Shown here piece by piece: positions 1-9,721 of a DNA stretch of 64,000 nt; within the stretch, counting starts at the first letter, position 1; every line of letters starts with the position of its first letter. The stretch is taken from NCBI GenBank assembly GCA_041741415.1, contig JBGSKC010000007.1, forward strand, positions 5,796 to 69,795. The letters run 5' to 3'. Below the pieces are notes generated by a model. That model was not told where the DNA came from and ran no database searches. It was given only the letters and a program-made list of their open reading frames with translations. Source of the DNA: JANQTF01 sp041741415 (GTDB lineage Bacteria; Bacteroidota; Bacteroidia; J057). The translations under genes and the position numbers were made by a program.

Positions 1-1881
1 GCTGCCTCTTATCCGGTTCAGTTGGTTGTAACCTCTGACAAAGGATGTAAAGACACCCTCGTGCAGGCTGTTGTAGTACGGCCCGTTCCAACTGCGGACT
101 TCACCTTTACCAACCCCTGCGAAGGCGCCGCAAGCACCTTTACCAGCACCAGCAACATCGCTATCGGTGGGAATATCACCGGGTTCACATGGTCTTTCCT
201 GGATGGTACCGGCGCAAGCTCCAGTGGTGCCAGCACCAACCATACCTTCCCGGGTTATGGCTTCTACAATGTGAAGTTGGAGGTGGCTTCGAATTTCGGA
301 TGTACAGACGACTACGTGCAAACGGTATTCGTTAACCCCAACCCCATTGCCGATTTTGACATCATCAGCGCCTGTGAAGACAGCGTGGTTCTTGCCTCCA
401 CTGCTTCGACAGTGCCGGGTGTGTTTGACCTGATAACGGCGCATTTGTGGAATTTCGGTGACCCCGGCAGCCCGTCCAACACCTCTACCCTCATCCGGCC
501 CTCCCACGTGTATGGCGATCCTGGATCCTACCTCGTGACACTCGAAGTCACGACAGACAAGGGCTGTACCGGGATTGTCCAAAAGCCAGTGCGGGCCTAT
601 CCGCAACCAGTGGCCGATTTTGTGGTGGAAGATCGTTGCGAAAACGACCAAACTTTGTTCCTTACCCGCACCACAACAGACCCGCAGACGCCGATCGAAT
701 ACAACTACTGGGATTTTGGCAACGGACGAACCTCCAACAGCCCGCAGCCCACAAACAGCTATGTGAATGTGAATGGCCCAGGGACCTACAATGTCATCCT
801 GGCAGTACGCTCATCCGCTGGCTGCGTGGATACAGTGGTGAAAGAAGTGATTATCAATCCATCGCCTTTCGCAGTGTTTGCGGCTGATAACGTTTGCCTT
901 GGCGACTCCATGGTGTTCGAAGATGTTTCCCGCCTCGAATACGGTAACCTCGTTTCCTACGAGTGGAACTTCGGCGATGGGATCGGCATTTCGACTGGCA
1001 GCCAAACGGCCTACACTTATGGCGAATCCGGCCTGTATGACGTGACCATCCGGGTGGTAACAGATTCTGGCTGCGCAGATGTTCGCACCCGCCAGGTGGA
1101 GGTTTATGCCCTGCCGCAAATTTTCACCTTCCAAAACGACACCACCTGCTTTGGAAGCGGTGCTGTGCTGCGGGTAACCTCCTCCGCAAACAATACCATT
1201 AACTGGTACTACAGCGACACCGATTCAGCCGTTTTCCACACCGGCTTCTCTTATGCCACCCCGCCTGTGGTGTTCCCCATCACTTATTTTGTGGAGCCTG
1301 AATCGCCTGAAGGATGTATCAACCGCCGCACACCTGTTACGGCATTTGTCTTCCCTGACGAGCAGCTCACCTTGCAGGCCAATGCCGATGTACTGGAAAT
1401 GCCGTTTGCTGTTGCAGATTTCAGCACCGCTTCCACCATCGCATTGAATAGCTGGAACTGGAATTTCGGCGACGGGAACGGTTCTACTTCCGCCACTCCA
1501 TCTCACGAGTACCAATTCCCCGGTATTTACGAAGTAGTGGTTATCACAGAAGATGTGAATGGTTGCGAAATGAAAGCCACCCGCGTGATTGAAGTGAAAA
1601 AGTTGGTAGGAGTCTCCCTGCCCTCTGCTTTTACACCCAATGGCGACGGATTCAACGACGATTACTACGTCGGCGCTTATCAGATCACGACCTTCAACCT
1701 CCAAATCTTCAACCGATGGGGGCAAATGGTGTATGAAACCAGCAATCCCGATTTCAAATGGGATGGTACCAGCCCCGACGGGCGCCCAGTTCAGGAAGGG
1801 GTCTATGTGTACGTGATGAAAGCCACCGATTTCGACGGGCTGGAAATCACTGAAAGCAAGACCATCACGATTCTTCGCTAG
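1..1881 (+). CDS. PKD-repeat cell-surface protein with type-B T9SS sorting domain (5' partial)
   Basis: The reading frame is open from the first base, so the N-terminus lies outside the window; about 626 residues are visible. It shows at least five PKD-type beta-sandwich repeats recognisable by WNFGDG/WDFGNG cores and a DxGC turn, plus an Ig-like segment around 375-460. The last ~85 residues carry the gliding-motility-associated C-terminal domain (PSAFTPNGDGFND, then FNRWGQMVYE, then YVYVMKA). In Bacteroidota this domain is the type-B signal for export through the type IX secretion system and attachment at the surface. The protein is therefore probably a large secreted adhesin. A strong terminator follows. 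The identity of the missing N-terminal part is unknown. Confidence 0.9.
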   Translation, partial: AASYPVQLVVTSDKGCKDTLVQAVVVRPVPTADFTFTNPCEGAASTFTSTSNIAIGGNITGFTWSFLDGTGASSSGASTNHTFPGYGFYNVKLEVASNFGCTDDYVQTVFVNPNPIADFDIISACEDSVVLASTASTVPGVFDLITAHLWNFGDPGSPSNTSTLIRPSHVYGDPGSYLVTLEVTTDKGCTGIVQKPVRAYPQPVADFVVEDRCENDQTLFLTRTTTDPQTPIEYNYWDFGNGRTSNSPQPTNSYVNVNGPGTYNVILAVRSSAGCVDTVVKEVIINPSPFAVFAADNVCLGDSMVFEDVSRLEYGNLVSYEWNFGDGIGISTGSQTAYTYGESGLYDVTIRVVTDSGCADVRTRQVEVYALPQIFTFQNDTTCFGSGAVLRVTSSANNTINWYYSDTDSAVFHTGFSYATPPVVFPITYFVEPESPEGCINRRTPVTAFVFPDEQLTLQANADVLEMPFAVADFSTASTIALNSWNWNFGDGNGSTSATPSHEYQFPGIYEVVVITEDVNGCEMKATRVIEVKKLVGVSLPSAFTPNGDGFNDDYYVGAYQITTFNLQIFNRWGQMVYETSNPDFKWDGTSPDGRPVQEGVYVYVMKATDFDGLEITESKTITILR

Positions 1882-2196
1882 AACCAGTTATCTGACTTAA
1901 AAATCCCCTCGCAGGCGCTCCTGCGGGGGGATTTTCTTTTTTATGGAGGTCAAAATGGCTGAATTCCTATCCAGACTTCCGCACTGGGACACCCAAACTA
2001 AAAGAGAATTTCGGCAAGTTGCTCACAATCAATTAGTTGCAATTTTTTCGCCTTCTCGCTGGGACACCCGACCTCAAATACGACCGCTTGACTGGTCATT
2101 CGAAGTCAGTCGGCTAAGGCTGCTTAGCTTTCAACCTCAATAGTCCAGGAGGGGGAGTTGCTTGTTACAGAATGTGCTAAGGAGTTGCAAATCTTT
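1882..2196. other. 315-bp gap: terminator plus AT-rich spacer
   Basis: Apart from the terminator, no convincing gene is visible. A 66-codon open frame at 1943-2143 has no recognisable family features. The 11-mer ctgggacaccc occurs twice (1984-1994 and 2059-2069), 75 bp apart, which may be a remnant of a small repeat. Confidence 0.5.
1899..1942 (+). terminator. Rho-independent terminator after the PKD protein
   Basis: An inverted repeat (AAAATCCCC-TCGCAGG pairing with CCTGCG-GGGGGATTTT) has a four-base loop and runs into a T-rich tract at 1931-1942. It lies 18 bases past the stop codon of the PKD protein. Confidence 0.85.
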
Positions 2197-4665
2197 TCAG
2201 CCGCCGGTTTCAAAAATCCTTCGCACCCGTGGGCTGATCCTGACGAGCAATTCATAGGGAATGGTGCCTGCGGCTTTTGCCACATCTGCCACTGACAAGG
2301 TGGCTGCACCCTGGCTGCCAAATAGAACCACTTCGTCACCTGCCCGGGCCTCAGGCAGGTCTGTGACATCCAGCATGAGCATGTCCATGCAAATTCTGCC
2401 AAAGGTCGGAACGCGTTGTCCGTGTAGCAGGGCCTGGCCGATGCCATTGCCAAGGTTGCGGAAGTACCCATCGGCATAGCCGATTGGCAGCGTGGCGATC
2501 CTGCTGGGGCGAGTTGTCACCTGGGAGCGCCCGTATCCAATGCTGGTTCCGGCGGGGTAGCTGGCAATTTGGCTGATGAAGGCGTGCAAGCTTCCGATTT
2601 CCAGCAAATTGCCCTCTGCTGCCCGGTCGGGTGTGGGGTCAATGCCATACAAACCCAGCCCGAGTCGCACCATGTCGAAGGCGTAGGCAGGGTAGTGGAG
2701 AAGGCCGGCAGTGTTTACCACGTGCCGCCAGGGCCGAAACCCAAGTGCCTGCTCAATTTCTCTTGCCATCGCGTCAAATCTGTGAACTTGCTGATGGGTG
2801 AAAGCAGCTTCGGCCAGGTCATCAGCCGCAGCCAGATGTGTCATCAGCGACATCACCCGCAAGTCTGGATGCGCCAGCAAGCGGGCAATCAGGTCGGGGA
2901 GCTGTTGCTCCTGCAATCCGAGCCTGCCCATGCCTGTTTCGAGTTTGATGTGGATGTTTCTTTTTGGCGAATCGGCCAGGGCCGCCGCTTGCACATAGCG
3001 GTCGAGCACCCTCAGCTGGCTGATTTCGGGCTCCAGGTCATACCGTACCAGGGAATCAAGGCTGCCAGGGTCGGGGTTCATCACCATGATGGGCAATTCG
3101 ATTCCCGCCTCCCGAAGTGCGATCCCTTCGCTGGGATATGCCACAGCCAAATAATCCACCCCGTCGTCTGCGAGCCGTTGAGCAATTTCCCAGGTTCCTC
3201 CGCCGTAAGATGCAGCCTTCACCATCGCCATGGTGCGGGTGCCAGCTGGAAGTTTTTCGCAAAACCACCTCACATTGTGGGACAAACGGCCAAGGTCAAT
3301 GCGGAAAAAGGCTGCATTAGGCTTTCGTTGCAGCCAGGGAATGAGTCGCTCCAGAGAAAAGGTCCTGGCGCCCTTGAGCAAAACCGTGCTGTTGTTCCAA
3401 TCGGCAACCTTGATCGCCGCCTGAAGGGCTTCCACTGTTTCAAAGGTTTGCTCTTCGGCCATGGACCGAAAAACAGGGCCCACAAAAAAAGCATTTTCCT
3501 TCCCCACCAACTCCCACGCTTCCTGCATCACTTGCTGCTGAATTACTTTCTGCTCCGTGCCCTGGTGCGGAATGTCGCTGAGTACCAGAATGTGCTTTGG
3601 CCGTGCTTTGAATTGCCTCAAAGCCTGAAATGCGTTGCGGATCGAGTCAATGTCGGAGTTGTAGGCGTCGTTGATGATGGTGATGTCGGGGTGGTCTGTG
3701 ATGATTTCTGTTCTCATTTCCACCGGGCGCAGCAAGGGCAGCCTGGCCTGAATTGCTTCCATGCTCATGCCTGCCTGGCGGGCTACCAGTACCGCCAAAA
3801 GTGCATTTTCGAGGTTTGCCTGACCGGGGAGCGGAAGCCAAAGCTGATGTGCCTGACCAGCTTCCTCCAGCAAAACTTGCCAACCTGCTTCCTCTTCTAT
3901 GGCCCTGGCAATGCGAAGCAGGTCGCCTGCCTGCCAGCCAACCGTTCGCCATGGCAACAACGGGTTGGCAGCCTGAATCTCCGGCTGCCAGGAGCCCGCC
4001 AGCACCCGATCCACCTCTTCAAACAGAGAAAGCTTTTCTGAAAGTTTCCCGGCATCGGAGGGGAAACCGTCGGCATGGGCGCTGCCCATGTGGGTAAGAA
4101 CTCCCCAATCCGGCTGAATCATCCCTGCCAGCGCTGCCATTTCACCCGCTTGCGAAATTCCCGCCTCTATCAGGGCCAGGTCTGCCTGCGGATGCAGATG
4201 AAGCAGCGACAGGGCCACCCCCAGCTGGCTGTTGTAGCTCATCGGGCTTTTCACGAGGCGAAGCTCCCATTCCAGCAATGTCGCTGCCCATTCTTTCACG
4301 ATCGTTTTTCCATTGCTGCCGGTAATGGCAATCACCGGGTAGGAAAACCGAAGTCTATGGTGAAAGGCCCAGCGTTGGAGAAAAGCCAGGCTGTTGTCGC
4401 AAATCACGGCGTTGGCATCCCGGAAAGGAAGGGGTTGTTCAACGATGAAATTTCTCACCCCCTTTTGATATGCCTGCGACAGAAATTGGTGCCCATCCCG
4501 GTGAGGGGTTTTGAGGGCAACAAACACCGTTTCTGCACCATGAGCGATGGTGCGTGTGTCAAAAGACAGGTACCTGAGCTTGTTCAGGGGCCAGCGGCCC
4601 TGAAATAAATCCAGGGCAATGCCCAGATCTGCAATTTCCTGAATGGTGTAAGGAATGCCCAACAT
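2197..4665 (-). CDS. murF-alr: Bifunctional MurF (UDP-MurNAc-tripeptide:D-Ala-D-Ala ligase) / alanine racemase
   Basis: The 822-residue protein fuses two cell-wall enzymes. The N-terminal ~450 residues are a Mur ligase with the ATP-binding loop GSNGKT at about 116-121 and the NDAYNS motif near 332-337; this part adds D-Ala-D-Ala to the UDP-MurNAc tripeptide. The C-terminal ~370 residues are a PLP-dependent alanine racemase, with the PLP lysine at about 483 in VKAASYGGG and a second-domain GYADGY segment. The canonical racemase motif is KAxAYGHG, so the His is replaced by Gly here. This fusion is common in Bacteroidota and couples D-Ala supply to use. The ATG start matches the short MurF N-terminus. 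The gene stands apart from any mur cluster. Confidence 0.95.
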   Translation of the reverse strand: MLGIPYTIQEIADLGIALDLFQGRWPLNKLRYLSFDTRTIAHGAETVFVALKTPHRDGHQFLSQAYQKGVRNFIVEQPLPFRDANAVICDNSLAFLQRWAFHHRLRFSYPVIAITGSNGKTIVKEWAATLLEWELRLVKSPMSYNSQLGVALSLLHLHPQADLALIEAGISQAGEMAALAGMIQPDWGVLTHMGSAHADGFPSDAGKLSEKLSLFEEVDRVLAGSWQPEIQAANPLLPWRTVGWQAGDLLRIARAIEEEAGWQVLLEEAGQAHQLWLPLPGQANLENALLAVLVARQAGMSMEAIQARLPLLRPVEMRTEIITDHPDITIINDAYNSDIDSIRNAFQALRQFKARPKHILVLSDIPHQGTEQKVIQQQVMQEAWELVGKENAFFVGPVFRSMAEEQTFETVEALQAAIKVADWNNSTVLLKGARTFSLERLIPWLQRKPNAAFFRIDLGRLSHNVRWFCEKLPAGTRTMAMVKAASYGGGTWEIAQRLADDGVDYLAVAYPSEGIALREAGIELPIMVMNPDPGSLDSLVRYDLEPEISQLRVLDRYVQAAALADSPKRNIHIKLETGMGRLGLQEQQLPDLIARLLAHPDLRVMSLMTHLAAADDLAEAAFTHQQVHRFDAMAREIEQALGFRPWRHVVNTAGLLHYPAYAFDMVRLGLGLYGIDPTPDRAAEGNLLEIGSLHAFISQIASYPAGTSIGYGRSQVTTRPSRIATLPIGYADGYFRNLGNGIGQALLHGQRVPTFGRICMDMLMLDVTDLPEARAGDEVVLFGSQGAATLSVADVAKAAGTIPYELLVRISPRVRRIFETGG

Positions 4666-4730
4666 GACCAGGGGCCTTAAGTTTCGGCCTTCAAGTTAGC
4701 AGGATACCTGCTCATTTTTCAAGGATTCCG

Positions 4731-6194
4731 TTAGCCAGCTACCTTGAATTGGGCTGTAGCGGAGGTTTCAGCACCGCTCACCACCACCTGATACTGACCG
4801 GGAGCAAGGGACGTTGAATGGAGATATACATCATATGTGGTAACTGGCTGTAGAAAGCCCTGGTACAATACCTCGATGTCCTGGCCTTCGGCATTCTGGA
4901 GCAGGATCCTGACTTGCTGGCCTCGCTGGACCTGGACATGAGCAAATTCTCCATCCGGCACGCTCACTTCCACCGGCTGCGAACAACCCGCAAACAATTC
5001 CAGCTGACTTGCCGGGAACAAGTTTCCATCGTGTGTTTGTTGTTGCAATCGAAACACATGGCGGCCAGGCGCAAGAGGCTCAGTCGTGAATTGATACTGA
5101 TGCCGGGTGGTATGGTCGTCACTTCCCGGAACAAAATCTATCCTGGCAAAGGGGCCTCCGTTGTAGCTCTGCTCAATCACAAAACCCCGGTTTAGCTGCT
5201 CAGAAAGAACTTCCCAGCGCAACACTGCCCGATCTTCGCGAACATCTGCCTTGAGCCGCTCCCAGGTAACGGGAAATTCGATCCCCGACACAGGCCCGGC
5301 TTTGCCAAGCGTGGCTTCTCCAGACTGAACGCGGGCCATGGCCTTGACTTCTTCTGCCTTCCCATCCTGATGGAGGTAAAGCGGCAGCATGACAGTGAGC
5401 TGTTGCCCTGCAGTCAGGAGGAGCCCGGGAATGAGGATGCGCTGGTTCTCCTGCCTGATTTTTCCGTAGGCAAAATCGCTGGCAACCTGCACAAGCTCCA
5501 GGTGAATGTCAGCCTGATCTGCCTCCAGGTCGATTTCCATCTCGAAGGGCAAGCCCAGTTGTTGGAAATCAATGCCATCTGCAGGGTTCTGTACTTCGAT
5601 TTCAAAGGCCACTTTTCCTGCATCGGTGGCTACAGGCCTTGTCTTCATGTTCAAACTGGGCGCAAAAATCTGCAAGGTGTGAGCAGCCATATGGGTGGGT
5701 TGCTGGTTCACCGACAGGGCTGGGCGAAGCTCAAGGGCTTTGCCCAGCCAATTCATGTCGGCAGGTACCTGGATGCCAATTTCAAACTGAAGCGAGCCTG
5801 TTTGGCGGGGGAGGTTGGCCAGGCGAAGAGAAGTTCCGCCATTGAAGCCCTCCATCGTGGCACCCTCCAAAGAACCCTGATACACTTCCAGGCTTCCGGG
5901 AATAAAGCGAAAGCCGCTGGAGGGAGGCAAATCCAGGGAAAAGGCGATGTCTTCCAGTGCCTCAGCCTCTGGAAGGTGGAACTTTGCAATGACCCAATCA
6001 CCGGGCTTTGCTTGCTGGCTGCTGAGTTGCCAATTGCAAAGACTGGGCTGGGCGTTCCAACTTTGTAAATCTGTAAAGAGCATTGACATGGCAACGGCCA
6101 TGGCAGCCACCGTGCCGACCCGAAGGCCGAGGGTGCTAAGCTGTTGCAATGTTTGGGCAAGAGCCCTGGGTTGTGGTGAAGCCTTGAGACGCAT
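4731..6194 (-). CDS. Secreted or surface protein of unknown function, beta-rich
   Basis: About 487 residues from the ATG at 6194 (a TTG lies 24 bases upstream). A hydrophobic segment (VGTVAAMAVAMSMLF) near residues 25-40 looks like a signal or membrane anchor. The rest is beta-rich and resembles the conserved-repeat/cohesin-like proteins of Bacteroidota surfaces. The final ~80 residues (TYDVYLHSTSLAPGQYQVVV) look like a sorting-domain-like beta strand set, but the usual type-A motif is not clear. It lies downstream of the GldJ/K-like gene, separated by a terminator. I do not recognise a specific family. Confidence 0.75.
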   Translation of the reverse strand: MRLKASPQPRALAQTLQQLSTLGLRVGTVAAMAVAMSMLFTDLQSWNAQPSLCNWQLSSQQAKPGDWVIAKFHLPEAEALEDIAFSLDLPPSSGFRFIPGSLEVYQGSLEGATMEGFNGGTSLRLANLPRQTGSLQFEIGIQVPADMNWLGKALELRPALSVNQQPTHMAAHTLQIFAPSLNMKTRPVATDAGKVAFEIEVQNPADGIDFQQLGLPFEMEIDLEADQADIHLELVQVASDFAYGKIRQENQRILIPGLLLTAGQQLTVMLPLYLHQDGKAEEVKAMARVQSGEATLGKAGPVSGIEFPVTWERLKADVREDRAVLRWEVLSEQLNRGFVIEQSYNGGPFARIDFVPGSDDHTTRHQYQFTTEPLAPGRHVFRLQQQTHDGNLFPASQLELFAGCSQPVEVSVPDGEFAHVQVQRGQQVRILLQNAEGQDIEVLYQGFLQPVTTYDVYLHSTSLAPGQYQVVVSGAETSATAQFKVAG

Positions 6195-6272
6195 AACGGA
6201 GTTTCGTTCTTGCTTCAAGATTAGTTATTCCATATTTTAGAAATAAATCATTTTTGGAACATACATTACTGC

Positions 6273-6304
6273 AAAAAAAATCGGCAGGCTGATGAGCCTG
6301 CCGA
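6273..6304 (-). terminator. Terminator of the GldJ/K-like lipoprotein gene
   Basis: A perfect 10-bp stem (tcggcaggct at 6281-6290 and agcctgccga at 6295-6304) with a 4-base loop is followed on the minus strand by eight T (6273-6280). It lies 26 bases past the stop codon of the minus-strand gene ending at 6331. Confidence 0.9.
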
Positions 6305-6330
6305 TGAGAAGAAAAAATCTTGTGACCTGA

Positions 6331-7500
6331 TCAGTCGGGGCTACCCACCCGGATCATGGCGCAGCGGAAGCCGATGGTAGCATGAGCGCTGTCGGCAGGG
6401 AAATAGCGGCGAACGCCAGGGGAGAGGTAGTAAGCAATATCATACCAGGAGCCACCGCGATAGACTTTCACGTTGTCGAAGTCATCGTTCTCCATGGGAG
6501 CGAGTGGGTCTGGGTTAAAGAGGAGCGACTCATCGCGGTCGTAAGTAACGTCGTCGAGCCAATCGTCGGGACGAACTTCTGTTTTTCCTTTGCGACGGTA
6601 TGGGTTAAAGTCGTCAACGTCTTCAAAAGCCAGAAGGCGGTAGTTATCCTGCGTCCATTCGGCCACATTGCCAGACATGTTGTAGAGGCCGAAGTCGTTG
6701 GGCCAGAATTCCATCACAGGGGCAGTGATCATGTAGCCGTCGGTCATGTGTTTGCCATCGCCACCTCGCCATCCTGCATAGTCACCACGGCCTCTTTTGA
6801 AGTTGGCGCGGAACTGGCCTTTGGCGTTGCGGAGGGATTTTCCTTCCCATGCATAGATCTCAGATTCGAGGAGGCCGCGGGCAGCATATTCCCATTCTGC
6901 TTCAGTAGGCAGGCGGTAGGAAGGATAGGTAATGGCTTCTTCGTCTTTTTCAGTGATGGCCTCATTCACCTTTTGGGTTCTCCACTTGCAGTATTCGTTG
7001 GCCTGGTGCCAGTTGACACCTACCACTGGGTACATGTTGAAAGCGGGGTGGCTATAGTAAGTTTCGGCAATGGGATCATTGAAGGCGAGGTCTCTTGCCC
7101 ACACTGTGGTGTCGGGATAAAGCTCCTCGTAGCGGGTTTCGCCGCCGTCGTTGCGCAGCACATCAGCGAGGAATTCTTTCCAGTCGATGTTGGCAACTTC
7201 GGTAACGTCAAGGTAAAATGACTGAACAGTCACCTGGCGTTGGCGGTTGTTCATCGACATTTCGATGTCGTCCTCTCCTCCACCCATGAGGAAGGTACCA
7301 CCGGGGATCAGCACCAAACCAGGTGCCGGATCAGATTCCCTCCACTTGGGAGGCTGGTAGGTTTCTTCACTGTACTTGATACCCGTTTTAGAACTGCTTC
7401 TTCCCACCCGGTTGATTTTGTCCTTGTGGCTGGTACAGCTTGCGAGGAACCCAAGGGCCAGGAAGGCAGACAGGGCAATGTTGAGACTTCTCCTTTTCAT
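6331..7500 (-). CDS. Gliding/T9SS-associated lipoprotein with formylglycine-generating-enzyme fold (GldJ/GldK-like)
   Basis: The 389-residue protein begins with a lipoprotein signal (LGFLASC, lipobox Cys22). Residues ~60-385 form a sulfatase-modifying-factor/FGE domain: PGGTFLMGGGE, VNWHQANEYCKWR, RLPTEAEWEYAARG, NMSGNVAEWTQD and the closing GFRCA. GldK/PorK and GldJ of the type IX secretion and gliding machinery have this fold and lack sulfatase-activating Cys pairs, as seems true here. The upstream neighbour is a PorP/SprF-family protein, which supports a T9SS role. GldL, GldM and GldN are not nearby, so GldJ or a paralogue is as likely as GldK. It is smaller than typical GldK/GldJ. Confidence 0.85.
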   Translation of the reverse strand: MKRRSLNIALSAFLALGFLASCTSHKDKINRVGRSSSKTGIKYSEETYQPPKWRESDPAPGLVLIPGGTFLMGGGEDDIEMSMNNRQRQVTVQSFYLDVTEVANIDWKEFLADVLRNDGGETRYEELYPDTTVWARDLAFNDPIAETYYSHPAFNMYPVVGVNWHQANEYCKWRTQKVNEAITEKDEEAITYPSYRLPTEAEWEYAARGLLESEIYAWEGKSLRNAKGQFRANFKRGRGDYAGWRGGDGKHMTDGYMITAPVMEFWPNDFGLYNMSGNVAEWTQDNYRLLAFEDVDDFNPYRRKGKTEVRPDDWLDDVTYDRDESLLFNPDPLAPMENDDFDNVKVYRGGSWYDIAYYLSPGVRRYFPADSAHATIGFRCAMIRVGSPD

Positions 7501-7639
7501 AGGTCACGTGGATGATTACACCAAAAAAATACGACGGGTAGAGGTGTCTTATTGTCGGTGAAAAAGGCGGAGGATAGAAATTTAGAGGAAAGGGAGGCAA
7601 AAGCCATTTGAGCACGAAGATAGGCCGTCTCCCTGGAAA

Positions 7640-8647
7640 TTAAAATTTGGGGCAAGGAAGCGATCTGTGCTTCATTTTCCGGTTAGGGCGGGGCTGCTCA
7701 AACTCCATCACCATGGAAATTTCGTGGGAACCTCCGGAGATTCCGTTGGTAAGGGTCGAGACAGTGTAGTCGTAGGAGTAGCCAAAGCTGAAAGCGCCGT
7801 AGCTCACGCCAATGAGGCCAATGATGGCATCCTGATGGCGATACCACACACCGAAGACCATGGGCTCAATGTTGAGGTAAAGGCCGGCGTCAATCTGGTT
7901 GAATTCGCCCTGCATTTTATAGAGGAATGCCGGGGTAATGGAGATTTCCCGGCGGTTGCGATAGCTTTGAACCGGAATGCGAAGACCACCGGTCACAGAG
8001 TATTTGCGGGGCAGCCGGGCATCACCTGTGAGAGCAATTCCTTCGGAAAAGCGCTCAATTGGCTCGGTGATGTGGTTTACTGTGAAGCCTAACCATGCGT
8101 ACTCGTTAAAATAGGCCAGGCCTGCACTCACATCGGGTTGTACACGGCTTTGGGCCCACAGGCTCACGGGTTCGTTGGTGGGGTAAACAAATCCATTGCG
8201 CGGGTCAATCTGGTCAGGAAAACGCAGCTTGTAAAAGTCAATACTGGCCTGAGTAATACCAGCATTAATTCCGAATCGAAGGAAATGCTCATCTTCGACC
8301 AGCTCCACCTGATAGGAGTAGTTGGCTGTCATGTTGAGCTTGGCGAGGTCGCCTTCCCCTGCCACATCGGAGTTGAAGTTGATGCCCAGGCCATTAACCG
8401 AGCCGAGAAAATAAACTGGCTGGTCGTAGGAAAAGGCAAACTGCTTGTAATACCCGGCAATGCCTACCCATTGAGCGCGGTAGTTCATCGCCATGCGGGG
8501 CCCTGGGCCAGAACCCGTAAATGCCGGGTTAAGCATCACCAGGTTGGAGTAAAACTGGGAGTACTGCGGGTCCTGGGCGAGAGCCTGGCTGGAAAAAAGG
8601 GCCAGGAAGATCAGGGCAACAACAGATTTTGCTAGCATTCGTTTCAT
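7640..8647 (-). CDS. PorP/SprF family type IX secretion system membrane protein
   Basis: From the ATG at 8647 the protein is about 335 residues, with a signal peptide ending near SSQALAQ. The mature N-terminus DPQYSQFYSNLVMLNPAFTG is the hallmark of the PorP/SprF family. The rest is an outer-membrane beta-barrel pattern with many alternating aromatic strands. Family members interact with type-B CTD cargo and are often paired with it. It lies 139 bp upstream of the GldJ/K-like lipoprotein, same strand. The upstream open frame has no signal-like start, so the later ATG is preferred. Confidence 0.92.
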   Translation of the reverse strand: MKRMLAKSVVALIFLALFSSQALAQDPQYSQFYSNLVMLNPAFTGSGPGPRMAMNYRAQWVGIAGYYKQFAFSYDQPVYFLGSVNGLGINFNSDVAGEGDLAKLNMTANYSYQVELVEDEHFLRFGINAGITQASIDFYKLRFPDQIDPRNGFVYPTNEPVSLWAQSRVQPDVSAGLAYFNEYAWLGFTVNHITEPIERFSEGIALTGDARLPRKYSVTGGLRIPVQSYRNRREISITPAFLYKMQGEFNQIDAGLYLNIEPMVFGVWYRHQDAIIGLIGVSYGAFSFGYSYDYTVSTLTNGISGGSHEISMVMEFEQPRPNRKMKHRSLPCPKF

Positions 8648-8904
8648 CGGGATCACGTTAGGAGTACCTGCACTTAGTGCCACGGGAGTGAAAGTTACAA
8701 GTTTGCCTGAGATAATTCTCAAATGAGGTTGACATTTTGTCGGGGCTGGCGGAACTTTCCCTAACACTTCTGTAAAATAGCATGGCCTTCTTCGGTTTTT
8801 CGAATGAATATTCCTGCCTCTCCAACATCTTTCGATTTTTTGAAACAGGCCATTCTTAACCAGCTATTTCCGGGATCCGGTTTTTCCGCACAGAAGCAGA
8901 ACGT

Positions 8905-9597
8905 ATGGCAGAGCGAAGTAGTATATTCGACATGATCGGCCCTGTGATGATTGGGCCCTCCTCTTCCCACACCGGTGGCGTGGCCAGGATCGGGCGTGCA
9001 GCCCGGCACTTGTTTGGCCGCCAGCCCGAAGAGGTGGTCATTACCTTTTACAATTCTTTTGCCCGCACCTACGAAGGCCACGGAAGCGACCGGGCCATCA
9101 TGGCCGGTTTGCTCGATATGCGCCCCGACGACGAACGCATCAAGCAGGCTCTTGACCTCGCCCGCCAGGCCGGGATCAATCTCCAGATGAAGGCAGTTAC
9201 CAACGCTTCGGCCATGCACCCCAACTCTGTAAAGGTGTACATGAAAACCGCCGACAAAGACATGACCGTGAGAGGAGTATCCAGAGGGGGAGGGGTGATT
9301 GGCATTGTCGAAATCGATGGGTTTAAATGCAATTTTACCGGCTCAGCCCCCACCTTGCTCGTCACAGCTCACGACATTCACGGCTCCGTAGCCTTCATCA
9401 GCTCGGTGGTATCGCATGAAAATTGCAACATTGCCACCATGACCGTGAACAGAAGGGGCAAGGCCGACCTCGCAAAGCTCGTTCTCGAACTGGATTCCGA
9501 TCTCAGGCCGCTCACCCTGGCCTATTTGCAAAGCCTGAGCTGGATCCTGGATGTGACGTATTTAGACCTCGAAGCCTCCCAACCTCCTCTTTCCTAA
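8905..9597 (+). CDS. sdaAB: L-serine dehydratase, iron-sulfur-dependent, beta subunit
   Basis: The 230-residue protein matches the beta chain of the [4Fe-4S] L-serine ammonia-lyase, which converts serine to pyruvate and ammonia. It begins with the conserved SIFDMIGPVMIGPSSSHT segment. The C-terminal ~80 residues (LLVTAHDIHGSVAFISSVVSH) form an ACT-like regulatory domain. The alpha chain that carries the iron-sulfur ligands is not in the window, so the partner must be encoded elsewhere. The next gene is an unrelated TolC-like protein. The start follows the conserved N-terminus. Confidence 0.93.
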   Translation: MAERSSIFDMIGPVMIGPSSSHTGGVARIGRAARHLFGRQPEEVVITFYNSFARTYEGHGSDRAIMAGLLDMRPDDERIKQALDLARQAGINLQMKAVTNASAMHPNSVKVYMKTADKDMTVRGVSRGGGVIGIVEIDGFKCNFTGSAPTLLVTAHDIHGSVAFISSVVSHENCNIATMTVNRRGKADLAKLVLELDSDLRPLTLAYLQSLSWILDVTYLDLEASQPPLS

Positions 9598-9721
9598 GCT
9601 TGTCATTGCCCCGGCAAACGGCTTTTTTTGCGAGTTTTGTTTAACCAATCGGCAGTCTCGCATTCTTACTGTAAGTTGTCTGTCTCTCCCAGCCGTTTTA
9701 CCTCTGCAAGCCTTTCTGAAC

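Noticed and set aside
1943..2143. 66-codon frame after the first terminator
   Set aside because: No recognisable features; repeated WDT comes from a duplicated 11-mer.
2569..4041. 490-codon open frame opposite murF-alr
   Set aside because: It is antisense to a clear two-enzyme gene and has no family features; high GC makes long shadow frames common.
6331..7500. Active formylglycine-generating enzyme or ergothioneine synthase
   Set aside because: A lipoprotein signal and the PorP/SprF neighbour point to the GldJ/GldK family; the catalytic Cys pair of true FGE is not visible.
8804..8935. 43-codon frame overlapping the sdaAB start
   Set aside because: Could be a leader peptide, but there is no ribosome site, family match or attenuator structure to support it.
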